Assembly (NCBI GenBank): GCA_947095535.1
Contig: OX352772.1
Coordinates: 319,248,018 to 319,312,017 of the forward strand
Source: Poecilobothrus nobilitatus
Taxonomy: Eukaryota > Arthropoda > Insecta > Diptera > Dolichopodidae
DNA: 64,000 nucleotides
Direction of reading: 5' to 3'
The translations under genes and the position numbers were made by a program. This document shows, piece after piece, positions 11,726 through 22,400 of the stretch. A model generated the notes under the pieces. It worked only from the letters and a program-made list of their open reading frames with translations, ran no database searches and was not told where the DNA came from. Position 1 is the first letter of the stretch; every line of letters starts with the position of its first letter.

Positions 11726-12084
11726 TTAAAAAAAAATTAATTGAAAGCAAACTAGTGGGTTTAAAGATATTAAGGGTTTTGAAATATGTACATTTTTAAA
11801 ATCATATAATATAAAATATATTGTGACCATATTTGTGACAGTATATTTGGGACTGTTACATTTATCACTATATTTGTAATCAAATTTGTCCATCTTTTCA
11901 GATTTTTTTTCTGGCACGAAGATAATGAAATTTATGAATATTTTAGAGAAATCGCATTTAATTGAGAAATACGTTAATACATTTAAGTTTTTTTCATTCG
12001 GTTCAGGATCGAGCTTTGATTTATAACACGTAAAAACAACAATAACATAACCCATATATTTATGTGGGTCGCAAGGTTTGTGAT
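11726..12084 (-). CDS. Candidate exon 2 of an unrecognised secreted or membrane protein gene
   Basis: Immediately upstream on the minus strand is a strong acceptor, a run of T followed by ACAG, and the exon opens with AT|CAC|AAA. The open frame then gives HKPCDPHKYMGYVIVVFTCY, followed by LDPEPNEKNLNVLTYFS and a Cys-containing, more lysine-rich stretch. Codons in the first ~75 residues look less AT-biased than the surroundings. The phase matches the exon at 12796-13078: one base left over there and two here, creating an Asp codon. The frame stays open to 11726, but the true end is unclear; possible donors are GTATTA and GTCACA within it. Four cysteines and alternating hydrophobic residues suggest an extracellular domain. 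I do not recognise the family. Confidence 0.45.
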
Positions 12085-12624
12085 CTGTAAAAAAAAAATT
12101 TACATAAAATTGCAAAAGATGGCACATACAGTCATATGGTTTTTGATATAAAATTTTTGAAACAAAAATATTATTTTTATACATAAAAATAATTTGCAAG
12201 AATATTTAATTTAAAATGGACGAAAAAAGGTATGTAAAATCAATTTTTTATGATTAAAAAAAAAAAAATGTTTTTTATCAAATTTTGATACTGACCCGGA
12301 TGAAAAAAACACAGTTATCGTATACGCGCTTTAAAATTTTTTCCATATTTTGTATAAACAAGTGTCCATATATTATAAGGTAAAAAGATGTCTGGATGTT
12401 TGACAGATATTTGACGTTAACTTTGAGCTTTTAAAGAGGGCGATTAATATATTTTTTTTTTTTTTGAGATATCTTATTGTTATTCTCAAATATTAGATTA
12501 TTATGTTGTACTCACATTTTTTATATTACAGAACAGTTCATTTAAATATCGAATAGAAAAACATTATATGCCTTTTATATTGACTTAAAAATATCTTGTA
12601 GTTTGACATGTGTGATGAAAAAGT

Positions 12625-12700
12625 CTTGTAAACATACAGACAGACAAAAATAAAACTAATAAGTAAAATTTTTCAAATTTTTTATCAAAAAAATTCTTCC
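12625..12700 (+). repeat. E-family dispersed repeat (GTTTTGTAAACAGACGGACAG)
   Basis: Contains GTCTTGTAAACATACAGACAG followed by TAAAACTAATAAGTAAA and TTTTTCAAATTTTTT. The same order is found at 14114, 19415, 44285 and 49610, and inverted near 29790. It lies in the putative intron between the two candidate exons. Confidence 0.55.
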
Positions 12701-12795
12701 AAAACAAAAAAAAAAAAACCCATAATATTTTGTTAATATTTTAGATACATTAAAATTATTAAAATAAAATAATATGTATATAATTGATTTCTTAC

Positions 12796-13078
12796 CTGGT
12801 CTATCCAATTCATTTATAAGTTCATCAGTCTCTGAATATGCTCCACTAACCATAATTGATTTCATATCATTTGTTAAAAAGGATAATAAACATGTACCAA
12901 ATAACCACCATAAATAAAAAGTCTTTAAATTATAATACATTAAAATATTATTATTATTATTATAGATTTTTGTTCTATTTGAAATCGATTTTTGTAAAAA
13001 ATATCGATTATTGATGACATTATTTTTTTTACTACTATTTGATATTAAAAAATCGTTATTTCTTTTTATATTTTTCAT
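12796..13078 (-). CDS. Candidate first coding exon with signal or anchor segment
   Basis: The frame starts at ATG 13078 (context GTGAAATG, purine at -3) and runs to a donor GTAAGAAAT whose first intron base is 12795. The N-terminal ~45 residues are Asn/Ser/Lys-rich, including an NNNNN run encoded by an AAT repeat. They are followed by MYYNLKTFYLWWLFGTCLLS and then FLTNDMKSIMVSG, a typical hydrophobic signal peptide or signal anchor, and by the acidic GAYSETDELINELDRP. The internal Met before YYNLK would give a standard-length signal peptide, so either start is possible. Exon phase matches the exon ending at 12084, implying an intron of about 711 bp. Later exons would lie further left, but I could not find them. 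No function can be assigned. Confidence 0.5.
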
Positions 13079-14113
13079 TTCACTTTAATTTTGGAAAAAA
13101 AAAAAAAATAATAATAATAAAAACTAGAATTAAATAGTATTATTTTAATTCTTTCTCTTTCTTTTCTTTATATCTATTTCTTTTTCGCTTAATAACGATA
13201 TTGGATATTTATTAACTTGGAATTGGAACACTATTAATGGTTTTTTCTGATAACAAATTTTTGGATTTCATTTCAATTTCCATTTGATTTTCGATTTTTT
13301 TTTTTTTTTTGTATTTTTATTTATTTGATATTTGAATTAATTTTTTTTTATGTATATTTTTTATTTTGTTATTTTTGTTTGGTTTTTTTTTTTTTTTTTT
13401 TTTGTAGTTTGATTTAGTATATATATAATAGTGATTGAATGAATAAGTAATGTTGAATAAATGTTGGATTATATAAATGGGATCAAATAATGGAAAAAAC
13501 CGAATTGAAAAAAATATTTATGAAATAATAAAAAAAAATAAATATGAGTTTTATTTCATTTATCCTTATTTTTCTTCTTATTTTGTTTTAATTTTTTTCG
13601 TTTGTTTTCTGTTTTATTGTTTGTGTATTTGAACACAATTATTTTACAAGAAATTTTATATTTATACGTTTTGTTCCAGTATTATGAATGCCAGGTTATT
13701 GATTTTCCTAAATTGAAATCTGAAATAAAAAAGAATGAAAAATAAATTTTTTTTAATAAAATGAAAATTATTTATATATAAAAAAATATTTGAATTTATT
13801 ATATCTAAATTATATTTTTTAAAATGTTTATAATATATATAAGCAGTCCAGCATTATAAAGGTTTATGGAATAAGAAGACTGAATCTGACTGAAGTTCTT
13901 AAAATAAAATTCAATTAAATAAGATTTTTTTTTTTGCTTTAAAATTCATATAACAGATAATATTTATTATATAGCAAACTTATAATATATCTTAAATTAT
14001 CATTCTTTGTTTTAAATAGAAAAAAAAAAAATTATATGAAATATTTTATAAAAAAAAATATATATTTAAAAATGTTTAAGTATATTATAATTGTTTAAAA
14101 AGATCTTGTAAAA
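13079..14113. other. AT-rich sequence upstream of the candidate exon
   Basis: Poly-T tracts at 13298-13310 and 13382-13403 and AAT repeats. If the exon at 12796-13078 is real, its 5' UTR and promoter would be here, but no convincing TATA/initiator arrangement stands out from the AT background. Confidence 0.5.
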
Positions 14114-14175
14114 AAGAAGTTTTGTAAACAGACGGACAGAAGCTAAAAACAAAAAAACAAAATATTTTTCAAAAA
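14114..14175 (+). repeat. E-family dispersed repeat
   Basis: GAAGTTTTGTAAACAGACGG and ACAGAAGCTAAAAAC, followed by ATTTTTCAAAAACG, in the same order as the other E copies. Confidence 0.6.
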
Positions 14176-14426
14176 CGACATAAATGGAAAAATTAAAAAA
14201 TTTATTTTAGTAAGAATTATGATCGCTTACTATGAATCTTACTGAAAAAAAATATTGGAAAATGCTTCTTAAGGTACTCTTTTCAATTTTAAGAGAGATA
14301 TTCTTTTCAATTTTTACAAAATATTTTATCACATTTTCTTTTAAGCCTATAATAAGCAGCTTATATACATAACCATTTCATTTAAAAAATTAAAAAAAAA
14401 ACAACTATGCTTATTAATATCACTTT

Positions 14427-15604
14427 TTTTTTTTTTATATACTTTTTTATTTTTCTTTTTAATCATTTTTGGCTACATTGGGTTAGTAAAAAAGCTTACA
14501 AAACTAACATTTATTTCAGAACTTAGAACTAAAACCTTAAACTATATTTTAGTGTTTCAGTTTTCTTCTTTATTTAATTTGTTTTATTATTATATTTCTT
14601 TTTTTTTTCTTTTTCCTAATAGATTTTTTTATCAGAGAATTTAATTTTGGAAAATTTGTAATAAAAACCAAAATTTATTTAAATTTTATAAATAAAACCT
14701 TATACTAATTTAAGATTATGCTAACCTAAAACCTACCTAACTTAAAACCTACGCCTATTCTAATATTATAGATTTTAGGCTAATTTTTTATATTAATTAC
14801 GAAATATTTAACCACCAATGGTTTTTTGAAATTCGTTTATCCTTTTCTAGAATAAACATGTCGTACTTTAGTGAAATAGCCTCAATGTCCTTTGGGTCAT
14901 ATTCAATGCACTTGCATGTAGCCCGTCTATTATAGTGATATAATAGAGGGACATGCTCGTGGCTTTGAATATACCCTTTAGAATTCAGGTAAATAAAAAG
15001 TTCGGGAGCAATAAAACCCGACTTTAAACTATTATTTATATACTCTTCATTATGGAAATAAATTTTGGATATTAAACCATTTTCGTTTGTATTGACAGAT
15101 CTGTCAAAATGATTACGAATAATTTTTACAAAAATATCGAATCTAATTATTTTTGATTTACGGTACAAGCATTTATTGGAGTAGAAATGCTTGTAATCCG
15201 TTTCTGGTTTCCTATGTAGATTTACGCAGGCTCTTATGCATTTTCGTTCAAATATTGTTATTTTCTCCATTAGGCTTGCACTTATGGTCCACCATATGAA
15301 ATGACAGGCCTAATTAGAGTTTGTTATGCTAAAACTTTTACTCTTTCACTGATAATTTTATTATAGAAAAGTTTTTTGGACGCCGTGAATGCTTTTGTCC
15401 CTTTTTCTAAATTTTTTTTAACATTATCAATGTAGTTTAAATGTTGATCAATTATGGTGGAGTTTAAAGCTTTTATTTTAAAATCTTTCCAATATTACTA
15501 TAGGTTTTATCAATTTCCAAATCTTTCTAATATTACTATTGGTTTTATCAACAGTATTACGAATTAATATTGCTTCACATTTATCTACGTTCATTTTGAC
15601 TGAC
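14427..15604 (-). mobile_element. LINE-1 copy C: 5'-truncated non-LTR retrotransposon insertion with 15-bp target-site duplication
   Basis: Borders are defined by the direct repeat TATTAATATCACTTT at 14412-14426 and 15605-15619. Next to the left copy is a poly-T run, the poly-A tail in minus orientation. The body holds a 3' UTR (14440-14796), the 157-codon C-terminal frame, and a decayed upstream part (15271-15600). That part still shows the equivalents of the FRNTV and KHWRKF/RRNWKSF region of copy B, with an internal short duplication near 15485-15545. A TSD plus poly-A tail plus 5' truncation is the standard signature of target-primed reverse transcription. The window's LINE-1 copies belong to the Jockey/R1/I side of the non-LTR elements, judged from their RT motifs. 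Confidence 0.88.
14797..15270 (-). pseudogene. LINE-1 copy C reverse-transcriptase C-terminal domain
   Basis: A 157-codon open frame beginning at FERKCIRACVNLHRKPETDY and ending HWWLNIS. It is collinear with the last ~150 residues of the copy B frame (FERKCIRACTNIYRKPE and NYWWLENTH). It retains ENGLISKIYFHNEEYI and HVPLLYHYNRRATCK. The part upstream, carrying the polymerase core, is lost or frame-shifted, so no active enzyme can be made. The apparent start Met is just the first ATG in the remaining frame. Confidence 0.85.
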
Positions 15605-15619
15605 TATTAATATCACTTT

Positions 15620-16845
15620 AACCATTTGATAATCCATTAACTCGACATAAATAAATTAAATGTAAACCATTAACAGTATTTCTTTTTAAAATATAGTCAA
15701 ACCCGTTCTGTCATTCTACCGATTTAACATTTATGAAAATTTACTGTTTATTTTTATACATTGAGAATCTTGACACCTATGAAACTTTTTTTCAATTAAG
15801 ATAAAATTACAGCAAAATACCTAAGAATGACATTAGATATCAAGCTAAGGTTAAAAGAACATTTTAAAAAGAAAAAAAATAGAATTACATTATAAATACA
15901 GAGAGAATTATTGGCTCTTAAGTCGTAAGTCTAAACTTAAAAAAAAATACAAACTTTTTCGAGTAAAATTCTGCTCAATATTGAAAGGCACTCTTGTTAT
16001 GTGCGTAATAGTTATTTGGGTATAATCATAAAAATTTTAAAATCTCCAAAGATATAAAAATAAAATATAGAGATATGACATAAACATAGAGCTCGTTTCG
16101 AAGCTGCTTAAGGTATACAAAATTAAAGTTCAACAGATTCTTTAATTTTTTTTTAAGAAGAAAATCTTATTTGTTATGACTACTTCAAATTGAACTTGAT
16201 GACTATAGTCATTTAAAATATTATCTTAATACGTTCATTATATTTATATCAATTTTATTAATTTAAAATTAAGATTATGCAAACAATTCTTTAACACTCA
16301 CTTTGATTTAGTTTAAAGTTTTAATTTATTTTATAATGCCTGTTCTACAATTCCTATACTTTATCTTTCAATCACTAAACTGTATTCCGTAGAAAATTTC
16401 TAAAAGTAATTGAAATTTTGATGTTATTTTTATTACTAGGTTATATTAACTTCATTTCTTTATTATATTTATTTGTTATGATATTACAGTTATAATTAGT
16501 TTAACTTATATTAACTCAAGAACAGTTTAAAAAAAAAAATGTGCTACAATTACGTAACAGAAAAATAAAATAATTTTCCTTTTTTAATTACATATTTTTT
16601 ACTAATTTCATTATAATAAAATGCAATTTAAAAAGTTACGTTTTTTTTTTTTTTTCATAAAATAATGACAATCATTTTATTTAACAATATAATAAACACA
16701 ATCAGCATTATTTGTATTTAATTTGTTATATTTGTATCTAATCACTTAAGTATTCAAATTATTTATATTTGTCTAAGGAATTTTTAAATACCGATAATTA
16801 GCATTAAAATTAAATAATGAATTCTTCTAGGAAAAACTATAAATG
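15620..16845. other. AT-rich stretch without recognisable gene
   Basis: No open frame above background and no bounded element recognised. Some less AT-biased patches at 15690-16100 could be old repeat remains but I could not match them inside the window. Confidence 0.55.
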
Positions 16846-17531
16846 TATACAGGATGTCCGAAAGTCGAAAGTTACGAAGAAAACAATGATAGGGGAGGTC
16901 GAAACAACAAACAAATTGTTCCTGAACGTGGGTTTATTTTAAACAGTTTCAAACGTACGCGCGGGTTATTTTAAACAGTTTCAGAAATAAGTGTTGAAAG
17001 TTTTTGGTATATGTATTGCAATTTACGTTCCATATGGGGAAACGATTTTTTAAAATAATTTTAATGAAACATAATGTAATACATTTAATTTTCGCAAAAA
17101 CTGTAAAAGATACGATAAAAATGATATAACATAAATTAAAGTTATAATTTTGATAAGTTAGAAAATGTGTTCAAATTTATATGTTAATAACGGCTTTTTA
17201 TACAAGGAATACAGTTAACAAAAAAAAATTTAAATATCAATATTTTGCAACTTTATAAAAGCTTATAACTATTAAAGTGAAGAAAAAGAAAAGTTAAGAA
17301 AATAAAAGCTCATAGTTTCAACAGTGTATCGATACCAAAACGAATTTTCTGAGTTATATAGGGGTTACGGTATTCCTATGTTTTTAAAAATTAACGAAAA
17401 TATTTTATCGCCGTAATCTGAAAAACCGTTTAGATCTTTCCCGCTCCGGAATAAAATTAGGTTTTGCTGAATTTGACCTTCCCTAACCACCTATTTCCTT
17501 CGTAACCTTCGAATTATGGACACCCTGTATA
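16846..17531. mobile_element. MITE-like element with long imperfect terminal inverted repeats
   Basis: The left end TATACAGGATGTCCGAAAG and the right end, read inverted, TATACAGGGTGTCCATAAT continue into CGAARGTTACGAAGRAAA on both sides. Similarity fades after about 75 bp (a GGGRAGGTC word is still shared). The length is 686 bp with no transposase. The flanks are consistent with a TA target duplication, hinting at Tc1/mariner mobilisation, though the TIR sequence is not obviously that of the relic at 1-845. The interior contains a near-duplicate GGTTATTTTAAACAGTTTC (16930-16985). Confidence 0.8.
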
Positions 17532-19077
17532 TTCTTAAGTTTATATTTAGATTATTATTTAAAATAAAATATTTATAAAATACATAATTAAATACATACA
17601 CCTACACCTACAAAGACAATCATGAAAATTATGCTTAAAAAAAATATTTAAAATAAGATGACAATTAGTTTAAAATGATTTTATAATAATATTTATCTTC
17701 AAATATAGTTTAGTTTTTTTTTTTTTTTTTTTTAGAAAAGATTATCGTGTTCTTTTTTAGATTATGATTGTCAGTCAGTATTTTTCGTTTTTTTCTTGCC
17801 AAGGATTTTTAAGTTGACATTGACAAGTTTATATTTTGAAGATATAATAAAAATATTTATTATTTATTTATTTTTTTTCCTAATTTCAAATATATACATA
17901 TATTATATTTATCTTTAAAAAGCTTCTTAATGTTACATTCAATTATATACCAACAAATATTTGAATATATTCTGTATAAATATTTTGAATAAATCCTCAT
18001 AAATGAAATTTACCTGAAAACTTGCCCAAGACGTAATACCTATACATATAAAAAAAAAAATATTTGAACCTATAACAGTAGTAAAATTTTTTTTTTTTTT
18101 ATCATGAATGTTAAACAATTTTTCATAACCTTGAATAATACTCTATTGGTTTTATATAATATGTAAAATTATTATATTATGAATATATTTATAAACAGCA
18201 TATTACATTGTATCTGTAGTTGAATATAAAAAAACGTGAAAAATGATGTTTTTGGTCTAGTCACCACCCTCTAGATTCTTAAATACAATATTATTATTAT
18301 GTATATTATGTGTATTTCTATTCATATAATATAATATTTTATTTTTTTTTTTTTTTGTTTTTGTCTATTCTAAGTCTAATAAATTCATCAATGTCCTTAT
18401 ATCCTAAAAAGACATCCTTTTCTTTACTGTTCTGTTATAACATAAGAGTATTATTGCCTCCTCCAATACTCATATATTATAATGTTATTAGTATTTATAC
18501 AAAAAAAAAAAAAAAAAACCAAATAAAGCTTAAACAAGGGTAGTATGTAAAAGCAAGGATTTTTTTAAAGGCGCAAATTTTTTAATTGCTATAATATAAA
18601 ACATTCAAAAATTCATATTATTTTACCATTAAAATTTGGAGTTTTTTTCTATATAAAAGAATTTGTGAAAATCAAATCAAAGTCAAGCATAATCACAATT
18701 TAACAATTCATTGCTGTTATTTTCTTTATATGTTTCTAGCTTTGGACTCGAAAATTTAAGTTTTTACTTTTGCCAAAGATGCTGAGAGATACCTTTACAT
18801 TTGAATAACGAATGGCAAAAATTTAAATTAATTTTTTTATAAAGCTTCAAATAATTCCTATCGTTAGTTGTTTTTAAATTTTAGAATTGTAGAAAAATGT
18901 AACTTTATCAAAAATTTGGCGGCGGTGTGCAACTGAATTACAAAAAAAAAAAAACGAAATAAAAAAGTTGTTCTACAATTTCTTTTAATGAGATTTATAA
19001 ATGGGTTAAAATATGGTTTATGTACAATTAACCGAATTCTAAATTGTTAAACACCCCTTTTTTCCTAATTTCTTTTG
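17532..19077. other. AT-rich stretch without recognisable gene
   Basis: Homopolymer-rich. The open frame at 18310-18543 is Phe/Ser/Leu low-complexity reading of T-rich DNA and is not called. Confidence 0.65.
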
Positions 19078-19370
19078 GAAAAAGGGACATTTCGCAATTT
19101 TCCAATAAGCCTAGTCACTTCGAAATTAAAAGATATTTCACAAACATATATTTTGCAAATATAATATATATATATTATGGAAAAAGCGTATATACCTGAT
19201 TTTTTGACCCGCTCTAAAATTATTCCTAACTAATTATTTTTCAAGTTTTTTTGCGAAGTGTCCCTTTTGTTAAAAGTCTTTTTGCAAAGTGAGATTTTGC
19301 TATAAGTCTTTTTTTTTTATCAAAATATAGCATTAGACAAAATGTCTTTTTGTGAAATGGATTTAGGAAA
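19078..19370. repeat. Inverted-repeat remnant with AAAAGGGACATTTCGCAA arms
   Basis: AAAAGGGACATTTCGCAA near 19078-19098 is mirrored by TTGCGAAGTGTCCCTTTT near 19250-19267, about 150 bp apart. Words of the type AAAGTCTTTTTGCAAAGTG repeat to 19350. This is possibly a degraded DNA element; the outer borders are not definable. Confidence 0.45.
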
Positions 19371-19409
19371 AATGGTATGCTCTCAATAAAAATTTTCTGT
19401 CTTTGTTTT

Positions 19410-19505
19410 AAACAATGTAGAAATTTTGTAAACCGACGAAGGGACAGAGTAAAATGAATAAGTAATTTTTTTCAAATTTCTTGAAAAATGTATTAAAACG
19501 GAAAA
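19410..19505 (+). repeat. E-family dispersed repeat
   Basis: AATTTTGTAAACCGACGAAG, GGACAGAGTAAAATGAATAA, then TTTTTTTCAAATTTCTTGAA: the fullest forward match to the family consensus. Confidence 0.65.
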
Positions 19506-20438
19506 AAAAACAATTTTTTTGTGTAATATTTAATATGTCATTTTTCATTTTCAATCTAATAATACCGTAAAAATGATTTATAAGTGTCACAAAAGATTTA
19601 TTTGTGATTATCACAACTACAGCAAAAAAAAAAAAAAAATTAATAATAAAAATAATTTTGTGTATTTTATTTATGGGGATTATATATTTTATTATTATTA
19701 AAAATTATATATTATACTTAATATAAATTGTTATACTAAATACATATATATTATATTATATATATATACACCATATAAATTTTAATAAAACAAATAATCT
19801 GGATTTTATAAATTATAATATTTGATAATACAAATTTCCATATTAATTGTTCAAATACAGGTGATTAATTTTACGGTTAAATATAGCAAAAAAAGGACTT
19901 TCAATCACTTTTAGGATGTTTTTTTTTTGTATTTTTGAATAATATTTCAAATTAAAAAAAATTAATTTAAAAATTTATATATTGTATATAAGATTGAAAA
20001 AGTGATCTTCAATCAGTCAACTTACGTCCGTGTAAGACAAAAGTCTCGAAAAAAAAGGATAAAAAGTTTTATGAGTCTATTTTCTGATTCTTTTATGTGA
20101 TTTAGAAGCCCCTATGATAATATATATTTGTTCATTTACTAATATTAAAATACAATATCAAATCCAATTCTATAATATTATGTCTCATAAATAATATGTC
20201 ATACGCCCATTAAGACCAGCATATACATATTTGAGTCATAAATTGTTAGGGCACAAATCTTTCAACTATTACATTGTATTACATAGTATTATATATTACA
20301 TTGCACCAAAGTACATTGAACCAAAAATGTTTGGAAAAATTACGGACTGAACTAGACTTTTGTAAACAAAATACATACTATACACAGAAAATATATTTGT
20401 TAAAAATAAAAACAATAGAAAACTTAACTACAAAATAT
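19506..20438. other. AT-rich stretch without recognisable gene
   Basis: TA-rich simple sequence (19670-19800) and poly-A/T. The open frame at 20274-20504 overlaps the border of the next repeat and shows no domain. Confidence 0.6.
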
Positions 20439-21252
20439 GTAAAAGTAACAGTAAGTCAATGTAACCGACTTATTTATACCCTACACCTAAAAAATTCAAA
20501 TTAAGTTAAAAATCCATAAGTTATTTTAGTTAAGTATTTAATATAACTAAGCTAAAAAAATAAATGTTTTTACAACCTTTGTACAAAATTTCAGATTTCA
20601 GAGGGATTCAGGAAACAACACCCTAGTACCAAATTTGAAGTTTCTATCTTTATTAATTTCGAAGATATGCTTGTTCGGTTTTGGGAGTTGTATGGGAGGT
20701 ACCCGAGCAGCTCCTCCAATTCATCTCAAATTTTGGACAAATCAGGGATTCAGGAAACAACACCATAGTACCAAATTTGAAGTTTCTATCTTTATTAGTT
20801 TCGAATATATGCTTGTTCGGTTTTGAGATTTGTATGGGAGGTACCCGAACAACCACTCCAATTCATTTAAAATTTTAGGCATATTAGGGATTCAGGAAAA
20901 CACACTCTCGTACAAAATTTTAAGTTTCTAACTTTATTAATTTCGAAGATATGCGTATTCGGTTTTGGGAGTTGTATGGGAGGTACTCGAACGCATGGTC
21001 CGATTTGGCCCATTTATAATCCCCGCCTTACCTTAGTCATTGTTAACCTACAGTATAAATTTCTTCAAGATAGCATCATTAGTTTTTGAGTTATCGTGCG
21101 TACGGACGGACGGACGGACATCGCTAAATCGACTCCTGAGGTGATCCTGATTCAGAATATATATACATGTCTATACCTAACTCGCTTCCTTTTGGTGGTT
21201 ACAAACACCATACCAAAGTTAATATACCCTATACTTAATGTGTAGGGTATAA
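20439..21252 (+). repeat. TATACCC-family dispersed repeat, copy 2
   Basis: Same ends as copy 1: GTAAAAGTAACAGTAAGTC then TTATACCCTACACCT on the left, TGTGTAGGGTATAA on the right. Internal units are exactly 142 bp apart: GGGATTCAGG begins at 20603, 20745 and 20887. Each unit carries GAAGTTTCTATCTTTATTA, GATATGCTTGTTCGG and GTATGGGAGGTACCCGA. The right arm has GTACGGACGGACGGACGGAC, AAATCGACTC and CTCGCTTCCTTTTGGTGG. Open frames inside (20635-20826, 20653-20856, 20681-20878) lie on both strands and in repeat register, so they are not genes. Confidence 0.85.
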
Positions 21253-22212
21253 CTAGGATTATAACAATTTAATTAGCGCAGGTTCCAAATAATTTAATTA
21301 GCGAGTGGCAGTTCCAAATAAGTGCTTTGTTGTACAAATATGTATTAAATAAAATAATTATAATTAATTAGTATATTTGTATGTGGCTGCGAGATTCTAT
21401 TTTAGGAATTTACAGGGAATTTACAGTTGATTACAAAATCAGAATTCAGACCTTTTCTATATACGTCCTAATAATTTTAAAATATATGCATATGCATATG
21501 CATATTTATTTTACATATTATGTATTTAAAATATTGTGAGGATTATATGAGAGAAGTCTCATTATTTTGCTATTATAAAACACTTTTTAAGCATAAAATA
21601 CTGAATATGCAAGAAAAACTATGAATTTTTATTATCATAGGAGTTTTATCTAACTTTTTGGACCAAAATAATGTTCTATTAAAAAAGGGTACAAATCCTA
21701 TGCGGTGACTCTGATTAAAAATTGCAATAAGATTTCATTTTTTAGCCATAAGACAAAAGTCCGATGGAAGTATGTCTTCATAGAAAAAAAAAAAAACTTA
21801 AAATGGGAATGACTATAATTCATTGGAAAGGAAATTTCTTAAACTTTATAAAACAAATTTTTTACAATTGAATTATTTGAATAATGAAGCAAACGTTTAA
21901 ATCTAGAAAATTAACGTATTTTTGCCAAATTTTATTTTACGACAATTTATTCCACTGATTCAATATAAAAACACAATTTAAATTTTACATAATGTTAGGT
22001 TACTATACTGTAAGTTTACAAAGTCGTCATAGCTTAATTTTGATCCTTGTGTTTTTTATACTTACATACTGTCATGCAATGACAATTTTAATTCATTATA
22101 ATTTTGTATTTTTTAATTAAAACTTAAACATATATAGGTACCTATCTAAAATATTTCTTCAGATCAGATAAAAGTGAGAAAATAAATTTAAAATTAGATA
22201 TATAGGTAATTT
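21253..22212. other. Gene-free stretch
   Basis: A short match to the ~90-bp unit of the 42541 element (TTTACAGTTGATTACAAAATC, 21422-21442) is visible. GCATATGCATATGCATAT occurs at 21486-21504. Otherwise nothing was recognised. Confidence 0.55.
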
Positions 22213-22400
22213 GGGGCCTTGGTGACCTAGTGGGTAAGATAAAACACTGAAAACTGTAAACACTGAAAGAATGTGGGTTCGAATCCCACACACGATGTAA
22301 GAGTAATTCCTCCTTACGACATTTACAACCACGTCTGAAAAAGAAAGGCTGTGTAATTTCCTGTTCACATTTATGTGGCAGAGAAATGCACTAAAAAAAA
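22213..22400 (+). mobile_element. tRNA-derived SINE, copy 1
   Basis: The head GGGGCCTTGGTGACC is tRNA-like. An A-box-like TGACCTAGTGGGTAAG lies at 22223-22238 and a near-perfect B box GGTTCGAATCC at 22276-22286, forming an internal RNA polymerase III promoter. The body then carries CTCCTTACGACATTTAC, AAAGGCTGTGTAATTTCC and CACATTTATGTGGCAG, ending in an A-rich tail at 22393. Two minus-strand copies (50745-50913, 53637-53830) share head and body in the same order. I could not pick out a clear TSD for this copy. It is not a functional tRNA because no anticodon arm pairs sensibly and the A-B spacing is long. Confidence 0.88.

Noticed and set aside
22213..22290. A functional tRNA gene
   Set aside because: A and B boxes are present, but the cloverleaf does not pair, the spacing is long, and two further copies share a non-tRNA body, so it is a SINE.
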